Assembly (NCBI RefSeq): GCF_000331535.1
Contig: NZ_AMZN01000006.1
Location: forward strand, 1-64,000
Length of the DNA stretch: 64,000 nt
Source of the DNA: Fulvivirga imtechensis AK7
GTDB lineage: Bacteria > Bacteroidota > Bacteroidia > Cytophagales > Cyclobacteriaceae
Reading direction: 5' to 3'
Shown here: positions 42,270 through 50,571 of the stretch, one piece after another
How positions within the stretch are numbered: position 1 is the stretch's first letter
Layout of the letters: each line of letters starts with the position of its first letter
Translations under genes and position numbers: made by a program
Notes under the pieces: generated by a model
What the model saw: the letters and a program-made list of their open reading frames with translations, nothing else
Database searches by the model: none
Told to the model about the DNA's origin: nothing

Positions 42270-43285
42270 ATATTTACAAAGACTATCTTGATACGATCAA
42301 GTTGGCCATGTCAGCCGATCGTAAATCCGGATTTCCAGTTACAGAAGACTTAAGTAATTTTGACGGAAAAATTGAAAAGGGATTTTCATACAGGGATTTC
42401 ATAAATAAGGTACCCGAAACAAATCTGTTGCCTTCACTGGATGATTTCTCTAAAGAGGTTGGATTACAGCCTGATTTCAATCAGCGGTTGGGCTTGCATC
42501 CAGACTTTGCTCATTTGAAGCAGTCGGACCAGACAGAGAATCATTACATTGCCTCTGTTTTTATCGACATTAAAGGCTCTACACATCTTTTTAGGAAATA
42601 TGATCCGGAAACAGTTTTGATAATTACCAATACAATTCAAAGAGCAGCAATACATACATGCCTTATTTTTAAAGGTTACATACACCGTTTACAAGGGGAT
42701 GGGCTTTTTGTTTATTTTGGAGGTAAGCAAATTAACATGGCAACAGCAGTTTTACATGCCTTGCAAGCCACTAGTGTATTTAGCTATTTTGTAAAACATG
42801 ATCTTAAGAATCTTTTTAGCGAACAAGGAATCGATAACATCTATACACGGATTGGAATAGACCTTGGTTTTGATGATGATGTTGTTTGGTCAAAGGCCGG
42901 TTTAGGGGAAATAAGTGAAGTAACTACCTGCAGTCTTCATACAAGCCTTGCCAGTAAAATGCAATCGTCCGCGGAAAGTAACGGGATCGTGGTCGGGGAC
43001 CACGTTAAAGCGCAGATCAATGCAGATTTTCAGGACCTGTTTAAGCCTGTTTGCCACAGGACACGTAATGAAAATGATCGTTATATTTTCAGAAATATCG
43101 ATGACGGTTTTAATTATACTCAATATGATTTTGATTGGTTAAAATTCCTAAAACAGCAGGAATTCATTTTTACTGATTTAGACGGCAATCTAGGGCTTAA
43201 ACGAAAAAAGCAAATAGTTTACTCTCACCAATCGATTGACAGACTCATTCCCATTGCAAAGCAAAGTAAACCTTATTCTAAATAA
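42266..43285 (+). CDS. pycC: Pycsar class III pyrimidine nucleotide cyclase (PycC)
   Basis: A 339-residue protein with an N-terminal leader of about 90 residues and a class III cyclase domain (about 92-285). Metal-binding Asp101 is in F-I-D-I-K-G-S-T and Asp145 in L-Q-G-D-G-L-F-V. The adjoining PycTM-type effector marks it as a Pycsar cyclase, expected to make cUMP or cCMP on infection, rather than a housekeeping adenylate cyclase; which base it uses cannot be told. It lacks PAS, HAMP or other sensor domains. The next gene begins 2 bases after its stop. Confidence 0.87.
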   Translation: MNIYKDYLDTIKLAMSADRKSGFPVTEDLSNFDGKIEKGFSYRDFINKVPETNLLPSLDDFSKEVGLQPDFNQRLGLHPDFAHLKQSDQTENHYIASVFIDIKGSTHLFRKYDPETVLIITNTIQRAAIHTCLIFKGYIHRLQGDGLFVYFGGKQINMATAVLHALQATSVFSYFVKHDLKNLFSEQGIDNIYTRIGIDLGFDDDVVWSKAGLGEISEVTTCSLHTSLASKMQSSAESNGIVVGDHVKAQINADFQDLFKPVCHRTRNENDRYIFRNIDDGFNYTQYDFDWLKFLKQQEFIFTDLDGNLGLKRKKQIVYSHQSIDRLIPIAKQSKPYSK

Positions 43286-43287
43286 CG

Positions 43288-43953
43288 ATGAGACGTGGTA
43301 AAGATTTTAAGAAAGACTTTAAGATAGCCACAGAACTGTTTCCTAAGTTAAGAGCTAACTGGAACTTAAAACATGAAAGTTGGCACATAAATGGGCAACT
43401 TGATATTTGCGATGAAGTAGGAGATTACTGGGGCAGTTTTGATGTTCATATTACTGTCCCGCAATCCTATCCGTATTGTGTACCAGTGGTTAAAGAGGTT
43501 AGTAGACGTATAAAAAGAGATGTAAATTGGCATATTAGCAAAGAAGGTATTTGCTGCATTGACATAGATCACAAAATGCTATTTCTTGCAGTAAGGGGAA
43601 TAAATATTAGAGACTTTATACGTTCTCTTGTATATCCTTACTTTGCCAACCAGCTTTACCGGATAAAGAAAGGTAAGTACGCAGGGGAAGAATTTAAACA
43701 TTACTTCGAAGGGGTTCGACAATTTTACTCTGAACACTTAGATATTCATGATGCTGGTACAGCAATTTTGATGTTAGAGGCAATATTACAAGGCCTGATT
43801 CCTGATCGAAATAAAAAATGCCTTTGTGGGAAGCCTAAAATCAAAAAGTGTCATTTGTCAAGTGTGGAATTTCTCAGGGATCTCCCTCAGGAACGATTGA
43901 AAACAGATTTAAATGAATTCAGGAAAATTGCTGCTGAAATCGGCGAAAAATAA
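43288..43953 (+). CDS. E2 ubiquitin-conjugase-like protein with SEC-C-like knuckle
   Basis: A 221-residue protein. Residues 25-110 follow the E2 (UBC) pattern: strands W-H-I-N-G-Q-L-D-I and F-D-V-H-I-T-V-P, the turn S-Y-P-Y-C-V-P, and W-H-I-S-K-E-G-I-C-C-I-D-I at 81-93. This lines up with the H..N....G.ICLDI active-site loop of ubiquitin E2s, with Cys90 (or Cys89) as the thioester residue. Residues 178-189, C-L-C-G-K-P-K-I-K-K-C-H, resemble a SEC-C metal knuckle one residue short. No E1 or deconjugase gene is nearby, as in E2-only CBASS operons where the E2 modifies the synthase. It probably regulates the cyclase; this role is inferred. Confidence 0.72.
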   Translation: MRRGKDFKKDFKIATELFPKLRANWNLKHESWHINGQLDICDEVGDYWGSFDVHITVPQSYPYCVPVVKEVSRRIKRDVNWHISKEGICCIDIDHKMLFLAVRGINIRDFIRSLVYPYFANQLYRIKKGKYAGEEFKHYFEGVRQFYSEHLDIHDAGTAILMLEAILQGLIPDRNKKCLCGKPKIKKCHLSSVEFLRDLPQERLKTDLNEFRKIAAEIGEK

Positions 43954-44029
43954 ATTAATCAAGATGATTGTTGTGGCGCTTCAATGCTGCCAACTGCTTC
44001 TGCCAACTGCCAATTTTAATATAAGTACA

Positions 44030-44065
44030 ACCCCTGAAACGTATGATATCCATAGCTTCAGGGGT
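44030..44065. terminator. Bidirectional terminator hairpin
   Basis: ACCCCTGAA (44030-44038) and TTCAGGGGT (44057-44065) form a perfect 9-bp stem between the converging E2-like gene and the lipoprotein gene. T-rich sequence follows on the plus strand (CTTTAAC). Confidence 0.65.
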
Positions 44066-44091
44066 CTTTAACAGGTATCGGAGTTTATCGC

Positions 44092-44892
44092 TTAATAATC
44101 TCTGAAAAGTACATAGCCTCCGAAAGTGCCACTACCGAAACCACTTACAAATACTCTTCGGTTGCGCTTGCTGGTATAGGTCTTTGACCAGAACCGGCTG
44201 TTGGATGGACTTACATTGATCACGTCTTGCTTGACATAATTCCCCCACACATTCTTATACCAGGTATCAGCAGACAAGGTGTTGGTGCCCGAGCAGTTAA
44301 CAAGGTAAAGATTAACAGTCTTACATTTGTCAGCGCCATTTTTCCAGGAGCTGTATACGGTGGCACCGGCAATCCCCCAGGTGTAACCTTTGTATGTTCT
44401 GTAGAATTGTCCGAAAGCATCGGTATCATAGTAAGAATGGCCGGAGCAGTTCGAATTTTCCTCGTTGGCCGTCAGCGCTGACATCTCTGAATAAATGACC
44501 TCAGGATGTTGAGCTACCGTACCTCTTTGCTTCGCTGAGGTTTTTAAAGCTTCATCTGTCTCCAGAGCCATGATATCGTCAGGAACAGGTACAGATTCGT
44601 TAGTGAGGGCAAGGAAACGCTCAAGCATAGAGGCTTGCTGCAGCTTTTCACCTAATGAACTGCCTATCTCTTCGTAAACCACTCCATCAGCCTCGCTTCT
44701 AAACACTACGGACGCTCCGTCAGTCAATTGAATGGTGGCCAACATCTTTGGGGTAAATAAAAGCCCATCCGCTTCTGTGACCTGATCATCTGGTGCTATC
44801 GTGTTTTCCTCTTCACAGGAATACATCAACGATGTCAGCAAAGTAATTGCCAGGATCATTGTTTTTGTACTAAACATCATTTTCTTTTTCAT
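44092..44892 (-). CDS. Hypothetical secreted lipoprotein
   Basis: A 266-residue lipoprotein (lipobox M-Y-S-C near residue 26) of no recognised family. The C-terminal half is rich in Gly, Ser, Trp and Tyr (S-G-H-S-Y-Y-D-T-D-A-F-G, W-G-I-A-G-A-T-V-Y-S-S-W-K-N-G) and ends in strands, suggesting a small beta domain. The ATG at 44892 gives a proper signal; an in-frame ATG at 44961 would add 23 residues before it. It stands alone beside the defence island. Confidence 0.75.
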   Translation of the reverse strand: MKKKMMFSTKTMILAITLLTSLMYSCEEENTIAPDDQVTEADGLLFTPKMLATIQLTDGASVVFRSEADGVVYEEIGSSLGEKLQQASMLERFLALTNESVPVPDDIMALETDEALKTSAKQRGTVAQHPEVIYSEMSALTANEENSNCSGHSYYDTDAFGQFYRTYKGYTWGIAGATVYSSWKNGADKCKTVNLYLVNCSGTNTLSADTWYKNVWGNYVKQDVINVSPSNSRFWSKTYTSKRNRRVFVSGFGSGTFGGYVLFRDY

Positions 44893-45645
44893 AATCGTAT
44901 TTTTTAGTTGGTTTGTATGATTTTCAGCAATTTTAACTAACTTAATGTAATGAGAGGTCACTCATTTCATCAATCCCTGTTTTGAGTTGATAAACCGGTA
45001 ACTACAGTTGATGGAGTATAAGTGTTAAAGATGGCATCACGGAGATGATCCGGTTTACCTGTGTGTAGAGTGTTAATTAAGTCTTTAAGAAAACTCAAAT
45101 GCTCGTTCCAAAAACAGCCTGTTCAGGTGTGAGGTGATAAACTCAAAGGGAATACTATAAGTTAACGGCTATGGCCCTCGAGAAATCTCCTCAGCAATTG
45201 CCTTTTCTGTTGTTTGACAGAATTATGTGCCATAAGAGTAATAATTCCGGCTACATAAACTGTTTCTTAAGAGGCAAAAAAGTAAGACTTAAGCTATGAA
45301 AAAGCCAAAAGCCAAAATTGACACAAACTTCACAACTTAGCAAGACGTTGGTTATCAATACATTGCAAAACTTGTCATTGGTACGGGATGAAGGGTCTTC
45401 CTAAGTTGTGAATAGTACCCTTGAACTTAGTAAGATTCTTCATTCTTCCCCCGAAGGCAAGTTCGGGGACCTTAAACAGAGAGTTTTGAGTCAATTTTTC
45501 TGATATGCATACCTTAAATAAGCTTTGTTATATCGAATTCACGTTAAATTAGCGTTCTACACACCAGGTCTTTAAAACATTTTTAGGCCCTGTGCTGCTA
45601 ATTGAAGGTTTAAACAATATCTTTATTCCCTATTCAGGTTGCGAT
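44893..45645. other. Long non-coding spacer with inverted repeats
   Basis: No convincing gene. It holds a 12-bp perfect inverted repeat TTCACAACTTAG (45329-45340) / CTAAGTTGTGAA (45401-45412), a small stem CCCCGAA / TTCGGGG at 45449-45468, and the shared 20-bp element at 45496-45515. Confidence 0.6.
45496..45515 (+). promoter_or_regulatory. 20-bp upstream element shared with 11430-11449
   Basis: TTTTCTGATATGCATACCTT, identical to the minus-strand sequence upstream of the M57 peptidase gene. It is 131 bases before the VWA gene start and is followed by an AT-rich stretch with CTTTG that could hold the promoter. Confidence 0.45.
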
Positions 45646-48357
45646 ATGTATCAATCAAATAAATATTTTCTGCTCTTTGTTTCGCTTTTATGTGGAGTTC
45701 TTTATAGCAATGCTTATGCTCAGGATGTAGCTGATATCAATAAACAGGTTGCTTTTTCTAATGAGATAGCAGCCAATATTACCCATCATAATTCATACAT
45801 GAAGCATTTATATGGACAACTCAACGGGTATAAGGATGACTCAAGGACCAGGATCACTTATGAGATTGCCCGGGGGATGAAGCAGGCTGATGGATATCTT
45901 TACAACAAGGCAGTTTCTGCCGGAGGCGGTCATGCTCAGAAAATAAAACAGCACTATGATGAACTGACAAATATGAATAATAACCTGGCTGCTTACATAA
46001 AATTGGAAGACTACAATTCGGATCATGGTGATCAGGGACTACGACTAATAGACGAAATGCAGACCGAGGTGCTTAACCTTTCAAAAGCCAGAAAGGAGCT
46101 ATGCGACCTCGTTTACTCCAGACGCAGCAATTATTCGAACCATATCAGCGGAAAGGTCTACCGGCTGATGATAGACGTGGTAGATCATGAGGAGCAGATA
46201 CTCAGGTACCTGGACGCTGCGAGTGAGCCTCTGGATGAATCACTTATGGTTAAATCTTATCTTGAAACTGCGGAAAAACTGCTGGAACTGGATAAAGACA
46301 TTGCTCTGCCATATCCTGCCAACATGTTTTTAAGATCTTTTGCTTCCGGTGTAAAAAATTTGCAGCGCATCAAGCAAAGAGCTGTAGACGAAAATAACTT
46401 CGCGGCTCAAAGATCTACCAGGCATAGCCAGGATGTTTACAAAGATTTTCTGAACTACTTCAACAACGATGTGCTCGCTTTTCTGGAGTCATTCGTACAA
46501 GCCAGTGAAGGTAAAGGGCTGAAGATGAGTTTGTACCCTAAATACATACCACTTTTAAAATTGAGAGAGAATGAATTTGACGTGCGCATTGAGCCGAGGC
46601 CGTTTACAGATAGAAAAATGCCTAAAACGGAGATCGTGCAGCAGAGTCTTGTCCTGGACAGGATCACTTATCAGGCATTAAATAGTTATGTTGAAGCTCT
46701 TAACGTCAGGACAAGGGCGCTGCTTCATTTGCAAAATAACATTAGGAATTTCCGGTCTTCATTACAAACACTGCAAAAGAGAGACGAAGCCAGCCGCAAA
46801 ACTTACAAGTTGAGGTTTGATTATGATCATTTTATGGTTCCTGAAGTTGATATGGCCCTGTTGCGGGTAAACACTCCTAAAGTACTTCCGGCATACAGCA
46901 GCAGTCTTACGATCCAGATGGAAAACATTCAGGAGATTATGCTGGAATACGAGCGACTTTGCGAGGAACTGTCCGTTTATTCAGAGAATAAGTTGTTTGT
47001 AACTGCAGGTTTTGACCGTCCTGAAGAGATATTGAATAGGTTTCTGAAGCTGAATGAAATATATGAAACGAGAAAGGAGCAACTGTACAGTGATGTTCGC
47101 ACTATCTATTCCTCATATAGTCTACCTGACCGCTCTAACCCATGGATCATTTCATCGGGAGCTCTCCTTCATGCTACAGAAATATCAAAGCATAAGCTGT
47201 ATCTTATCAGAGGTGCATTTGCCGAAGACAGTCGTCCCACTATTTCCACTGATACCCTGCTGGCCATTAGGAGAGACCTGGTTTCAAACCAATCTGAGTA
47301 TATGAAAGGCATTCAACGCATCGGCAGATATCACGGGCATTGCCCATATAATCCCTATGAAGACATGCCGGAGCGCATCAAAGTGTTTGTTGATAAAATG
47401 GGCTATATCAGTTCATATCTGGAAAAGGGAGACAAGAGTAAATATGCTGACTATGTGTATGTGTATAACGACATGGTAGAGAAGTACAACAAATTTGCAG
47501 AACTGGGAAGGGGAGAAGTGGAGTCTGCTGAAAATGATAAGCTTCGTCCTGTATTTATTTTGTATCAGACCAGCACTTTTGCTCCCTTTGCTGGGGAGGA
47601 AGGCCGCACAAATACACCCCATACAGCACATCAAAATGCCCCTGCCACTACACCGCCTAATGCAGACAAACCTGCTGTTAAAACCAATGAAACCAATGAA
47701 ATGGCAGAGACTCACAAAAGCCACCAGCAGGTGATCCGTGACACAGTATATATAGAAACTGTGAGAACGGACACAGTCTATTTGCATGAAGGTGACAAAG
47801 ATTTTACATCATTTGAAGGGTATGCCACTAACAACCTTGTATTCCTTCTTGATGCTTCGGGGTCAATGGACAAGCCTGACAGATTGCCTCTGTTAAAACA
47901 GTCCATGAGCTATTTGATCAGTTTGATGCGGGCAGAAGATGAGATTTCGATCATTATTTACTCAGGTAAAGCAAAATTGGCTCTCAAGCCAACATCAGCC
48001 GCGGAATCAGATGTTATCAACCAGGTGATTGCCAACCTATCTTCTGAGGGTAGATCCAATGTGAATGATGGCATTGAACTGGCCTACAAAGTGGCCGATA
48101 AGAATTATAAAAGAGGTGGTAATAATCGTATCATAGTGGCTACAGACGGTGAGATACAAATAGGTAAGTCTGCAATGAATATCATAGAGAAGTTTGCTCG
48201 GCAGGATATACAGCTTACGATATTTACATTTGGCAACGTTGAGTCAGACAGGTTAAGGTCTGTCTCCGAAGTGGGTCATGGCAACTACAGGCACATTACC
48301 AGGCAAAATGTAAATGGGCAACTGATCAGAGAGGCAAAAGCAAAACGCCTGCAGTGA
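45646..48357 (+). CDS. Secreted VWA-domain protein
   Basis: A 903-residue protein with a signal peptide (YFLLFVSLLCGVLYSNAYA) and a long, mostly helical middle (about 30-640) of unknown family. A low-complexity linker rich in Ala, Pro, Thr and Asn (about 650-700) leads to a C-terminal von Willebrand factor A domain. The metal site D-A-S-G-S-M is intact near residue 741, and T-D-G-E near residue 833 supplies the second loop. VWA domains bind protein partners through a metal ion. The ATG at 45646 fits the signal peptide; the frame is open from a GTG at 45592. Confidence 0.8.
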   Translation: MYQSNKYFLLFVSLLCGVLYSNAYAQDVADINKQVAFSNEIAANITHHNSYMKHLYGQLNGYKDDSRTRITYEIARGMKQADGYLYNKAVSAGGGHAQKIKQHYDELTNMNNNLAAYIKLEDYNSDHGDQGLRLIDEMQTEVLNLSKARKELCDLVYSRRSNYSNHISGKVYRLMIDVVDHEEQILRYLDAASEPLDESLMVKSYLETAEKLLELDKDIALPYPANMFLRSFASGVKNLQRIKQRAVDENNFAAQRSTRHSQDVYKDFLNYFNNDVLAFLESFVQASEGKGLKMSLYPKYIPLLKLRENEFDVRIEPRPFTDRKMPKTEIVQQSLVLDRITYQALNSYVEALNVRTRALLHLQNNIRNFRSSLQTLQKRDEASRKTYKLRFDYDHFMVPEVDMALLRVNTPKVLPAYSSSLTIQMENIQEIMLEYERLCEELSVYSENKLFVTAGFDRPEEILNRFLKLNEIYETRKEQLYSDVRTIYSSYSLPDRSNPWIISSGALLHATEISKHKLYLIRGAFAEDSRPTISTDTLLAIRRDLVSNQSEYMKGIQRIGRYHGHCPYNPYEDMPERIKVFVDKMGYISSYLEKGDKSKYADYVYVYNDMVEKYNKFAELGRGEVESAENDKLRPVFILYQTSTFAPFAGEEGRTNTPHTAHQNAPATTPPNADKPAVKTNETNEMAETHKSHQQVIRDTVYIETVRTDTVYLHEGDKDFTSFEGYATNNLVFLLDASGSMDKPDRLPLLKQSMSYLISLMRAEDEISIIIYSGKAKLALKPTSAAESDVINQVIANLSSEGRSNVNDGIELAYKVADKNYKRGGNNRIIVATDGEIQIGKSAMNIIEKFARQDIQLTIFTFGNVESDRLRSVSEVGHGNYRHITRQNVNGQLIREAKAKRLQ

Positions 48358-48361
48358 AAAG

Positions 48362-48516
48362 CTAATTAGTATTTCTAAGAAAACTCTAAGTGGTTTTAAG
48401 AAAACGACAAGGTCAAGGCTTGCGAAGTGCCAAAAAGCGGAGCGTACTAAGGTACGAGAGCATTTTTGGGGCTAGCGTAACGCAGACATTGGCGTTTTCT
48501 TCGAGACACTAATTAG
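48362..48516. repeat. Structured dispersed repeat, copy 2
   Basis: Same architecture as 1021-1195. Outer arms CTAATTAGT / ACTAATTAG (48362-48370, 48508-48516) and AAGAAAACG / CGTTTTCTT (48398-48406, 48493-48501) are perfect. CCAAAAAGC / GCATTTTTGG (48430-48438, 48460-48469) encloses the hairpin CGTAC-TAAG-GTACG. It lies between two convergent genes and overlaps the last codon of the next one. Confidence 0.8.
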
Positions 48517-49073
48517 CCGGTAACGTTACCTTGTGCAAATGACCTGATGGCTGAGACATCCATTCTGTCATTCAGCCTTTGCGAATAATGAAGTTCTTTG
48601 ATGACCAACCCTCTATCTACAAGAAATTCAGCAGGCATGGTTTTAATTGACTCGCCACTAGCCATTGTGTGAACAGGAAGGCCGTTCATCTTGGCTTTGT
48701 ACACCGTCTGTACAAAAGAGGTAAGGTGACTCATCGCTGATTTATATCCGGAACTTTCCAAACCATAGGCGCCATACCATGTCTTGCCAGGGTCAGAGAT
48801 AATAGGTATGGGGGATACTTCCTTGTGGAAAATACTTCTGAGAATTACTCTTTCCGGTGACTCAAAAAAGAATATCATCTCGAAGCCTGATTCTTTAAGC
48901 TCTTCATGTATTTTAGTGAGGGTATGGACACGAAGGTTGCAAAACGGACAGCCGGCATGGCGAAAAAAAGCTATTAATATCTTCTTGTCCCGGTATTCAT
49001 CAAGGTCTATGGTTCTTCCGAATACATCCTGCAGCTTAAAAACAGGGGCTATTACATTCTTTTCCAGGTACAT
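48513..49073 (-). CDS. Peroxiredoxin / thioredoxin-like (AhpC-TSA) protein
   Basis: A 186-residue thioredoxin-fold protein of the AhpC/TSA group. The redox motif is G-C-P-F-C-N-L-R, preceded by the strand K-I-L-I-A-F-F-R-H-A, as in Prx-like2 proteins of Bacteroidota. The N-terminal A-P-V-F-K-L-Q-D-V-F-G-R-T-I-D-L is typical of peroxiredoxins. Its substrate (peroxide or a disulphide partner) is unknown. The ATG at 49073 gives a normal start; one at 49106 would add 11 residues. Cytoplasmic, single gene. Confidence 0.82.
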   Translation of the reverse strand: MYLEKNVIAPVFKLQDVFGRTIDLDEYRDKKILIAFFRHAGCPFCNLRVHTLTKIHEELKESGFEMIFFFESPERVILRSIFHKEVSPIPIISDPGKTWYGAYGLESSGYKSAMSHLTSFVQTVYKAKMNGLPVHTMASGESIKTMPAEFLVDRGLVIKELHYSQRLNDRMDVSAIRSFAQGNVTG

Positions 49074-49260
49074 AACAGTATATTTACTTGCTATTATACG
49101 TAGCACTCTGCCAATGCGGTGCTATTTCACTTTTAAAAATTCAACTGGTTTCCATTAAACCGATAAATTTCAGGGATATGTTACAATGGTAATATGTAGT
49201 ATTTTTACAAAAAAATTTACTATATTCCTGAATTAATCGTAACCCGCAATTTCTAAAATC

Positions 49261-49620
49261 ATGTTAGATAACATTCAACTGGAACATTTCCGTAACCTGG
49301 TTTCCCTGGCCGCTGCTGATGGTAAGATAGCCGAGATTGAGCGTATAACACTTGCAAAGATTGCCTTTGAGAGGGATATTCCACTGGACCGGCTAAACAT
49401 CATGCTTGAAAGAGCAGATGAATATATCTATTTGATACCACAAAACACCCAGGAAAGAGAGAAGCAACTGGAAGATATGATTAAACTGGCACTGGTGGAC
49501 GGTGAGTTTGCTCCGGCAGAGCATAGGCTCATACTGATGGTAGGAGAGAAACTCGGCTTTTCAAAGCCGGAAATGGATAAGATGATAGAGGCACATTGCG
49601 GAGATATCAAGGTGAAATAA
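49261..49620 (+). CDS. TerB-like protein
   Basis: A 119-residue all-helical protein of the TerB family. It shows the twofold pattern of the fold: A-A-A-D-G-K-I in the first half and A-L-V-D-G-E-F near residue 82, with acidic residues that bind metal in TerB. Such proteins are linked to tellurite resistance clusters and stress responses, but no other ter gene is nearby. Cytoplasmic, converging with the next gene 3 bases away. Confidence 0.82.
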   Translation: MLDNIQLEHFRNLVSLAAADGKIAEIERITLAKIAFERDIPLDRLNIMLERADEYIYLIPQNTQEREKQLEDMIKLALVDGEFAPAEHRLILMVGEKLGFSKPEMDKMIEAHCGDIKVK

Positions 49621-49623
49621 ACA

Positions 49624-50304
49624 TTATTCCGTAATTTCATAATATATCCGGATCAAAGATTGAGGTTTGAATGGCAATAAAGTGTCAATATCTGTGTATA
49701 ATGCTCTGTCGAAGTGCAGTATTTGCAGTGTATTTGTTTCTCGGAAATACTTTTCCTCATCTTTCTTAAAAGTATAAACGCCTGCCCCTTCCATATAAAA
49801 CCATCTGTCTTTCAGTTGTTGATAGTATTGCAATACTTCCTCCGGTTGATCGGCAGTTACCAATTCCATTGTGGCATATTTTTTATTAGCGTATTCCACC
49901 TGTGGGTTTAGCTTTATTACATAGGCGCTTGGATAAGACTTGATACCCACAGCTTCTTCAGTGGGTATTTGATACGGTTTAATCCGTCCTTCAAGTTGCG
50001 GAGGGATCATTGAAAAAGCAACGTCAGCGGATCGCGGTCTCACTTTGGTAAGACTATCAATAGTTTCTTCAGGAGTTTCAATTAGCGTGGTGACTCCAAT
50101 ACTTTCCATACTCTCACTGTTGCCGCCCCGAGTCGAGTCCATAGCCGTCAAAGTGTTTTCCTTTGCAGTTGAAGTGGGATTGACGATACTATCCTTTGTC
50201 TCGGTGGATGTTGTTTCTTCTTCATTTGACCTCTGATCGCTGCATGCTATACCTCCCAGAAGTGCGACTGAAATAAGAAGTAAACTAAACGAATTGCTTT
50301 TCAT
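49624..50304 (-). CDS. Hypothetical lipoprotein
   Basis: A 226-residue lipoprotein (lipobox G-G-I-A-C at about residue 20) of no recognised family. A Ser/Thr/Glu-rich linker (about 22-80) precedes a folded C-terminal domain of about 145 residues with Y-P-S-A-Y-V-I-K-L-N-P and E-E-V-L-Q-Y-Y-Q-Q-L-K-D-R-W-F. The ATG at 50304 is chosen for the signal; the frame is open to 50397. Single gene. Confidence 0.72.
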   Translation of the reverse strand: MKSNSFSLLLISVALLGGIACSDQRSNEEETTSTETKDSIVNPTSTAKENTLTAMDSTRGGNSESMESIGVTTLIETPEETIDSLTKVRPRSADVAFSMIPPQLEGRIKPYQIPTEEAVGIKSYPSAYVIKLNPQVEYANKKYATMELVTADQPEEVLQYYQQLKDRWFYMEGAGVYTFKKDEEKYFRETNTLQILHFDRALYTDIDTLLPFKPQSLIRIYYEITE

Positions 50305-50571
50305 TTGGTAGAAGTAATTGTTAAAAAACGACTTCGAATTTACCAATTTTATTTCGTATTGTACTTCCTGTTGGCGAAAAATTGAGAGAGATTGCAATCG
50401 TTTTAAATAGGATTAACTTATTGAAAATCAACAACTTGTAAATCTGTATTGCCAATTTTATTATTGATAATTTTTCCCTCATATACTTCTGATTTGTCAT
50501 TTCATGTTGTAGAATTGTATGATTTTAACCGGTCGCAGGGTTGTAAATATGTAATATAAATCATACAGATC

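Noticed and set aside
42266-43285. Housekeeping adenylate or guanylate cyclase
   Set aside because: It overlaps a DUF5706 membrane effector gene and lies in a defence island, which fits Pycsar; it lacks usual sensor domains.
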